Shown here piece after piece: positions 15,735 to 20,153 of a stretch of DNA of 20,153 nucleotides; within the stretch, counting starts at the first letter, position 1; every line of letters begins with the position of its first letter. The position numbers and the translations under genes were made by a program. Origin of the DNA: JAZRGE01 sp045644025. GTDB lineage: Bacteria > Bacillota > Clostridia > Oscillospirales > Acutalibacteraceae. Under the pieces are notes generated by a model. It was not told the origin of the DNA and did not search any database. It saw only the letters and a list, made by a program, of their open reading frames with translations. The stretch lies in NCBI GenBank assembly GCA_045644025.1, contig JAZRGE010000127.1:1-20153 (forward strand). Direction: 5' to 3'.

Positions 15735-16284
15735 AATTTTTCGTTTATTCGAGAAAGGGCATCGCGCTTTAAGAAGAATCTTTGTGGAGCCATTGCTTCG
15801 CCGCAGATTTATGTCTTGTGGGAAAAGGGTGCATATAAAAGGGCGCTCGCATTTTAATTATCATAATATCAGTGTGGGCAACAACGTAGCCTTTGGCACG
15901 GGCAATATGTTTATGTCCACCAAGGCTAAAATATATATTGGAGACAACGTTATTTTTGGCCCCGGGGTAGTGATTGTCACGGGGAACCACAGAATAGACG
16001 TGGTGGGTACACCCATTGCGGCTGTTACCGATGCCCAGAAAAGGGCGGAAGACGATAAAGACGTTGTTTTCGAGGGAGACAACTGGGTTGGCGCGAATGC
16101 AATCATACTTAGCGGAGTAAGAGTAGGCTTCGGAGCTGTTGTTGCAGCCGGCGCGGTTGTCACAAAGAACGTGCCTGCCTATGCAATAGTTGGCGGAAGC
16201 CCTGCCAAAGTTATAAAGATGCGCTTCGATGAAGAACAGATAAAGCAGCACGAGCTCACGTGCCCTCGTCCCGCCGGTGAATAG
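15724..16284 (+). CDS. Left-handed beta-helix acetyltransferase (hexapeptide repeat)
   Basis: A 186-residue O- or N-acyltransferase of the LbH/CatB-like family, probably acetylating a glycan residue with acetyl-CoA. Hexapeptide turns run from about residue 47 (ISVGNNVAFGTG) to 150 (AAGAVVTKNVPAYAIVGGSPAKVIKMR). The likely catalytic histidine is H89 in GNHRID. A basic, amphipathic N-terminus (residues 4-29) precedes the helix. The reading frame stays open further upstream, but ATG 15724 is preceded by AAGGAG and gives the normal family length, so I place the start there, 11 bases inside the previous gene. It is the last gene of the operon, with a terminator 19 bases beyond. Confidence 0.92.
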   Translation: MVDKIFRLFEKGHRALRRIFVEPLLRRRFMSCGKRVHIKGRSHFNYHNISVGNNVAFGTGNMFMSTKAKIYIGDNVIFGPGVVIVTGNHRIDVVGTPIAAVTDAQKRAEDDKDVVFEGDNWVGANAIILSGVRVGFGAVVAAGAVVTKNVPAYAIVGGSPAKVIKMRFDEEQIKQHELTCPRPAGE

Positions 16285-16302
16285 CTGATATAATATTTCA
16301 AT

Positions 16303-16330
16303 CAAAAGCACTCCTTTGAGTGCTTTTGTT
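16303..16330 (+). terminator. Intrinsic terminator of the glycan operon
   Basis: Perfect 10-bp stem CAAAAGCACT (16303-16312) with AGTGCTTTTG (16319-16328), 6-base loop CCTTTG. The T-rich arm ends in TTTTGTT. The matching A-rich arm could allow weak function on the other strand. Confidence 0.85.
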
Positions 16331-16343
16331 GTAAAGGTCGGCA

Positions 16344-16357
16344 TTAGGCTTGCCTAA
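16344..16357. promoter_or_regulatory. Palindrome upstream of fumC, possible operator
   Basis: TTAGGCTTGCCTAA is a perfect 6-bp inverted repeat around TT, 41 bases before the fumC ATG. Promoter elements here are poor: TATAAA at 16375-16380 could pair with TTGCCT at 16350-16355, but the spacer would be 19 bases. In that case the palindrome would overlap the -35. Confidence 0.35.
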
Positions 16358-16397
16358 GATAATGATTTGAGTTCTATAAATAGGGAGAGCGATTAAA

Positions 16398-17774
16398 ATG
16401 GAATATCGTATTGAACATGATTCTATGGGTGAAGTGAAGGTGCCTGCCGATCGCCTTTGGGGTGCGCAAACACAGCGCAGCCATGAAAACTTTGAGATCG
16501 GCGTGGGCATCGAAACTATGCCTGCTGAGATCATTCACGCATTTGGTGTTCTTAAGAAGGCGGCAGCTATCACCAATCACTCTCTTCGCCCCGAGAAGAT
16601 GACAGCCGAAAAACTGGATGCTATAAAGCAGGCCTGCGATGAGGTGATGTCCGGTGGGCTGAATGATCATTTCCCGTTAGTGGTTTGGCAGACAGGTTCC
16701 GGCACCCAGACCAATATGAACGCCAATGAAGTTATAGCCAACAGAGGCAACCAGATTTTGGGCACCGCCTTGCTTCACCCCAATGATGATGCCAATATGA
16801 GCCAATCTTCCAATGATACATTTCCCACAGCCATGCATATAGCGGCTGTGATGATTCTGGAAGATAAGCTTATTCCGGCCGTGGAGGATCTCATTTCCAC
16901 GTTCAAGAGGCTGGAAACGGAAAACGAAGGCATCGTGAAGAGCGGCCGCACCCATCTCCAGGATGCAACCCCTATCAAATTCAGCCAGGAGATAAGCGGT
17001 TGGCGCTCCGGCCTGGAAAAGGATGTTGAACTTATAAAGCGCGCTGTTGATCCTTTGTGCTCTCTGGCGCTGGGCGGCACAGCTGTGGGCACGGGCCTTA
17101 ATGCCCCCAAGGGCTTCGATGTGAGCGTTGCCGAAGAGATTTCTAAGATAACGGGTAAAAAGTTTGTTACCGCTGCAAATAAATTTCACGCGCTCACCTC
17201 TAAGGACGAACTTGTTTTTGCTCACGGCGCCGTGAAGGCTTTGGCCTGTGATATGATGAAAATCGCCAACGATGTTCGCTGGCTGGCTTCCGGCCCCCGC
17301 AATGGCTTGGGCGAAATCTTTATTCCCGAAAACGAGCCGGGCTCTTCTATTATGCCCGGAAAGGTCAATCCCACCCAGTGCGAGGCGGTGACAATGGTGG
17401 CCGTGCAGGTGATGGGCAACGACGTGGCCATTGGGATGGCGGCTTCTCAGGGCAACTTCCAGCTGAACGTGTTTATGCCCGTGTGCATCTATAATTTTCT
17501 GCAGTCGGCCCGCCTTTTGGCCGAGGCTATAGCCTCCTTTGATAAGAACTGCGCGGCAGGAATAAAAGCCAATGAAGAGCGGATGAATCATAATCTGCAC
17601 AACTCTCTGATGTTGGTTACAGCACTGAATCCCCACATCGGCTACGAGAAGGCTGCAGCGACTGCAAAGAAGGCTTTTGAGGAGAATATCTCTCTTAAAG
17701 AGGCCTGTGTGGCGCTTGGGTTCCTTTCGGCAGAAAAATTTGACGATATTTTCCACCCCGAAGAGATGGTTTAG
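16398..17774 (+). CDS. fumC: Class II fumarate hydratase
   Basis: Reversibly hydrates fumarate to malate; in an anaerobe it probably runs towards fumarate for succinate formation or redox balance. The 458-residue length is normal for oxygen-stable, iron-free class II fumarase. The opening RIEHDSMGEVKVPADRLWGAQTQRS is typical. SGRTHLQDATP carries H186, and the superfamily signature GSSIMPGKVNP carries S316/S317. The tetramer-building LNVFMPVCIYN segment is present. Aspartase shares the signature, but the N-terminal motif and the SGRTHLQDATP context favour fumarase. ATG 16398 is preceded by AGGGAGAG. The next gene, pckA, has its own promoter 43 bases downstream, so the two may be separate units. 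Confidence 0.96.
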   Translation: MEYRIEHDSMGEVKVPADRLWGAQTQRSHENFEIGVGIETMPAEIIHAFGVLKKAAAITNHSLRPEKMTAEKLDAIKQACDEVMSGGLNDHFPLVVWQTGSGTQTNMNANEVIANRGNQILGTALLHPNDDANMSQSSNDTFPTAMHIAAVMILEDKLIPAVEDLISTFKRLETENEGIVKSGRTHLQDATPIKFSQEISGWRSGLEKDVELIKRAVDPLCSLALGGTAVGTGLNAPKGFDVSVAEEISKITGKKFVTAANKFHALTSKDELVFAHGAVKALACDMMKIANDVRWLASGPRNGLGEIFIPENEPGSSIMPGKVNPTQCEAVTMVAVQVMGNDVAIGMAASQGNFQLNVFMPVCIYNFLQSARLLAEAIASFDKNCAAGIKANEERMNHNLHNSLMLVTALNPHIGYEKAAATAKKAFEENISLKEACVALGFLSAEKFDDIFHPEEMV

Positions 17775-17817
17775 GTGTGAAAAAGCACCAAAAATTTATT
17801 ATATATTGAAAAACTAC

Positions 17818-17846
17818 TTGAAGCATAGGCTATTACTTGGTATAAT
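17818..17846 (+). promoter_or_regulatory. Sigma-A-type promoter of pckA
   Basis: TTGAAG (17818-17823), 17-base spacer ending in TTGG, consensus TATAAT (17841-17846). The leader to ATG 17918 is about 65 bases. TGAAGCA over the -35 (17819-17825) recurs inverted as TGCTTCA at 17874-17880. Confidence 0.8.
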
Positions 17847-17917
17847 GTATTCTGGATGAAATGCAGGGAATCTTGCTTCATAATCTAAATGATTTAATTT
17901 AAGAAAGGGTATTTCAA

Positions 17918-19522
17918 ATGATTGTAAACGAATTAGAAAAGTACGGCATTACCGGTACAACCGAAATCATCCACAATCCCTCCTTTGAGGAACTTTTTGT
18001 GGCAGAAACCGATCCTTCTCTGGAAGGCTTCGAGAAGGGCCAGCTCACAGAGCTCGGCGCTGTAAACGTTATGACAGGTATCTACACCGGTCGTTCTCCT
18101 AAGGATAAGTTCATTGTTATGGACGATACTTCTAAGGACACCGTTTGGTGGACTTCCGATGAATTTAAGAACGACAACAAGCCCGCTTCCATCGAGGCTT
18201 GGAATTCCTGCAAAGAGCTTGCTATGAATCAGCTTTCCAACAAGAAGCTCTATGTTATGGATCTGTTCTGCGGTGCTAACGAAGACACAAGAATGGCTAT
18301 CCGCTTCATCATGGAAGTGGCCTGGCAGGCACATTTTGTAAAGAACATGTTTATCAACCCCACCGCCGAAGAGCTTGAGAACTTTAAGCCCGATTTCGTG
18401 GTTTATAATGCTTCCAAGGCCAAGGTTGAAAATTTCAAGGAGCTCGGCCTCAATTCCGAGACTGCTGTTCTCTTCAATCTCACCTCTAAGGAGCAGGTTA
18501 TCCTGAACACCTGGTCCGGCGGCGAAATGAAGAAGGGTATGTTCTCCATGATGAACTACTATCTGCCCCTCGCAGGCATGGCTTCTATGCACTGCTCTGC
18601 CAACACCGATATGAACGGCGAAAACACCGCTCTGTTCTTCGGCCTTTCCGGCACCGGTAAGACAACCCTTTCCACCGATCCTAAGCGTCTTCTCATCGGC
18701 GACGACGAGCACGGCTGGGATGATAAGGGCGTGTTCAACTTCGAGGGCGGCTGCTATGCCAAGGTTATCAACCTGGATAAAGAATCCGAGCCCGATATTT
18801 ATGCCGCTATCCGCCGCAACGCTCTGCTTGAGAACGTCACGGTTGATGCCAACGGCGTTTGCGATTTCGCTGATGGCTCCGTAACAGAGAACACCCGCGT
18901 TTCCTATCCCATCGATCACATCGAGAAGATCGTGCGCCCCGTTTCTGCAGCTCCCGATGCTAAGAACGTTATCTTCCTTTCTGCAGATGCTTTCGGCGTG
19001 CTTCCTCCCGTTTCTGTTCTCACCCCCGAGCAGGCTCAGTACTACTTCCTTTCCGGCTTCACCTCCAAACTGGCAGGCACAGAGCGCGGAATCACCGAGC
19101 CCACTCCCACTTTCTCGGCTTGCTTCGGTCAGGCTTTCTTGGAGCTACATCCCACAAAGTATGCCGAAGAATTGGTTAAGAAGATGGAAAAGAGCGGCGC
19201 TAAGGCATACCTTGTAAACACCGGCTGGAACGGCACCGGCAAGCGTATCTCCATTAAGGATACCCGCGGAATCATTGATGCTATTCTTGATGGTTCTATC
19301 CTTAAGGCCGAGACTAAGACCATTCCTTACTTCAACCTTTCTGTTCCCACAGCACTTCCCGGCGTGGATCCTGCTATTCTTGATCCCCTCGATACTTATG
19401 CAGATCCTGCAGAGTGGGCTGCAAAGCCTAAGGATCTGGCAGGCAGATTTGTGAAGAACTTTGCTAAGTACACCGGCAACGATGCAGGCAAGACTCTTGT
19501 TGCTGCAGGCCCCGAACTTTAA
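17918..19522 (+). CDS. pckA: Phosphoenolpyruvate carboxykinase (ATP)
   Basis: Interconverts oxaloacetate plus ATP with phosphoenolpyruvate, CO2 and ADP. In fermenting gut anaerobes the enzyme often works in the carboxylating direction, capturing CO2 and making ATP. The 534-residue length is normal for the ATP-dependent family. TGRSPKDKF lies near residue 60, and the kinase P-loop GLSGTGKTTLS is at residues 242-252 with K248 and T249. It is followed by the metal-binding GDDEHGW motif and the C-terminal NTGWNG segment. ATG 17918 follows AAAGGG. Linkage to fumC fits a PEP-oxaloacetate-malate-fumarate branch. Codon use is strongly biased (AAG, CCC, TCC), as in a highly expressed gene. A terminator follows 10 bases after the stop. 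Confidence 0.97.
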   Translation: MIVNELEKYGITGTTEIIHNPSFEELFVAETDPSLEGFEKGQLTELGAVNVMTGIYTGRSPKDKFIVMDDTSKDTVWWTSDEFKNDNKPASIEAWNSCKELAMNQLSNKKLYVMDLFCGANEDTRMAIRFIMEVAWQAHFVKNMFINPTAEELENFKPDFVVYNASKAKVENFKELGLNSETAVLFNLTSKEQVILNTWSGGEMKKGMFSMMNYYLPLAGMASMHCSANTDMNGENTALFFGLSGTGKTTLSTDPKRLLIGDDEHGWDDKGVFNFEGGCYAKVINLDKESEPDIYAAIRRNALLENVTVDANGVCDFADGSVTENTRVSYPIDHIEKIVRPVSAAPDAKNVIFLSADAFGVLPPVSVLTPEQAQYYFLSGFTSKLAGTERGITEPTPTFSACFGQAFLELHPTKYAEELVKKMEKSGAKAYLVNTGWNGTGKRISIKDTRGIIDAILDGSILKAETKTIPYFNLSVPTALPGVDPAILDPLDTYADPAEWAAKPKDLAGRFVKNFAKYTGNDAGKTLVAAGPEL

Positions 19523-19531
19523 TTAATAAAG

Positions 19532-19566
19532 AAAAAGGAGTCGGCTTATGCCGAAGGCTTTTTTGT
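19532..19566 (+). terminator. Intrinsic terminator of pckA
   Basis: TCGGC (19541-19545) pairs with GCCGA (19550-19554) around TTAT, then after a 3-by-3 internal loop AAAAG (19533-19537) pairs with CTTTT (19558-19562), ending in a T6 run. The stem is imperfect but well placed. Confidence 0.75.
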
Positions 19567-19592
19567 TGTAAATGTATAAGTGAATCAAATAA

Positions 19593-19624
19593 AAAATCCC
19601 AAAAGCCTAAGCTTTTGGGATTTT
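19593..19624. terminator. Bidirectional terminator between convergent pckA and pnuC
   Basis: Perfect 14-bp stem AAAATCCCAAAAGC (19593-19606) with GCTTTTGGGATTTT (19611-19624), CTAA loop. A runs on the left and T runs on the right allow termination from either side. Confidence 0.85.
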
Positions 19625-19648
19625 GGTATATGCTACACTATTTGATAC

Positions 19649-19679
19649 AATGCAACGCATAACCGCCCAGCGTTGCATT
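19649..19679. repeat. Long inverted repeat downstream of pnuC
   Basis: Perfect 10-bp arms AATGCAACGC (19649-19658) and GCGTTGCATT (19670-19679) around an 11-base loop. Neither side has a T run, so it is not an ordinary terminator. It would form a 3' hairpin on the pnuC message. Confidence 0.6.
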
Positions 19680-19716
19680 CGTTAAACAGGCTGTTTTTAG
19701 TGGTATAGTCAAATGT

Positions 19717-20153
19717 TTATGCCATTTGCCGCCGTTCCATTTTTCTCCAGCTGATATAGCCATAAATATCATTAACCAGGAACAGCACAAAGCAAATTAT
19801 TACGGACAAGTAGCTGATATCCTCGATCGATGCCAAAATCCAAAGAACGATCAGAACAATATCATTGGCAGCATATGCCAATGCAAAGTAGGGGCTGCGA
19901 CGAAAGGTCAGATATACAGCGATGAAGCTGGTAGTCACAGATAAGGTACTGGGAAGCATATTGGCTGTATCAAAATAATCCAGGATGAAATAAAACAGTA
20001 TCGTCACCACTGCAGAAAGGATCAGCATAGTGATCCATTCTACAGTTCCCAACCGGTTAACTGCCACCTCCGCTTTATTCCCTTTGTAGGGATTCCGGAG
20101 CCAGGAGATCAGCGCAAAGAGTGCCATAGGGGCGGTCATTCCCAAATAGGTGA
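19717..20153 (-). CDS. pnuC: Nicotinamide mononucleotide/riboside transporter PnuC, C-terminal 144 residues (start outside window)
   Basis: A membrane carrier that takes up nicotinamide riboside (or the mononucleotide) for NAD synthesis. Only the C-terminal part is visible; the frame is open past base 20153, and the in-frame TTG at 20145 is not a convincing start. Family members have about 200-250 residues. The visible part shows about five hydrophobic segments: MALFALISW, ITMLILSAVVTILFYFIL, LSVTTSFIAVYL, FALAYAANDIVLIVLWILA and LSVIICFVLFLVNDIYGYISW. The motifs WLRNPY and NDIYGYISW, followed by a basic tail (RKMERRQMA), are what I recognise as PnuC. It is convergent with pckA and separated from it by terminators. 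Its promoter and any NAD-related riboswitch would lie outside the window. Confidence 0.85.
   Translation of the reverse strand, partial: TYLGMTAPMALFALISWLRNPYKGNKAEVAVNRLGTVEWITMLILSAVVTILFYFILDYFDTANMLPSTLSVTTSFIAVYLTFRRSPYFALAYAANDIVLIVLWILASIEDISYLSVIICFVLFLVNDIYGYISWRKMERRQMA

Noticed and set aside
17779..17809. GAAAAAGCACCA followed by TATATATTGA upstream of pckA, resembling GAAAAGCACCA and TATATATTGA upstream of nrdG (7001-7037)
   Set aside because: The sites sit on opposite sides of their promoters (before the -35 at pckA, after the -10 at nrdG) with different spacing. In A/T-rich sequence this is probably coincidence.

Overview
The window looks like a chromosomal stretch of an obligately anaerobic Clostridia-type Bacillota, probably an Oscillospiraceae-like gut commensal. 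This rests on the anaerobic ribonucleotide reductase pair nrdG/nrdD, the long single-chain PurL, formate-tetrahydrofolate ligase, ATP-type PEP carboxykinase, strong AGGAG-type ribosome binding sites, and textbook TTGACA/TATAAT promoters with 17-base spacers. Base composition is moderate. Taxonomy is inferred from gene content only.

Layout. (1) 1-3907: the 3' part of purL followed by fhs, a purine/one-carbon unit closed by one or two intrinsic terminators. (2) 4053-6855: a stand-alone gene with its own promoter and terminator for a large secreted, membrane-anchored multidomain protein with two kinds of internal repeat. (3) 6915-11158: nrdG2, nrdD with a C-terminal redoxin domain, and trxB. They are preceded by a promoter surrounded by NrdR-box-like sites. 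This is a nearly self-contained anaerobic dNTP module: activase, reductase, built-in redoxin and a flavin disulfide reductase. (4) 11160-11285: a compact minus-strand unit (promoter, Shine-Dalgarno, ATG) for a possible small protein. (5) 11319-16330: a five-gene surface-glycan operon: sugar epimerase/dehydratase, CDP-glycerol glycerophosphotransferase-like protein, two family-4 glycosyltransferases and a hexapeptide acetyltransferase. (6) 16398-19624: fumC, then pckA with its own promoter. The pair fits the PEP to oxaloacetate to malate to fumarate route of fermentative anaerobes; malate dehydrogenase and fumarate reductase are not here. (7) 19717-20153: the 3' part of a convergent pnuC on the minus strand.

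Most of the window is ordinary core metabolism. The points I would look at again are the NrdD-redoxin fusion next to a thioredoxin reductase lacking the usual NADPH-phosphate motif, the minus-strand small ORF with no stop before its terminator, and the repeat-built surface protein. I do not see a clearly novel defence, mobile or RNA-guided system, and I found no tRNA, rRNA, CRISPR or insertion sequence.
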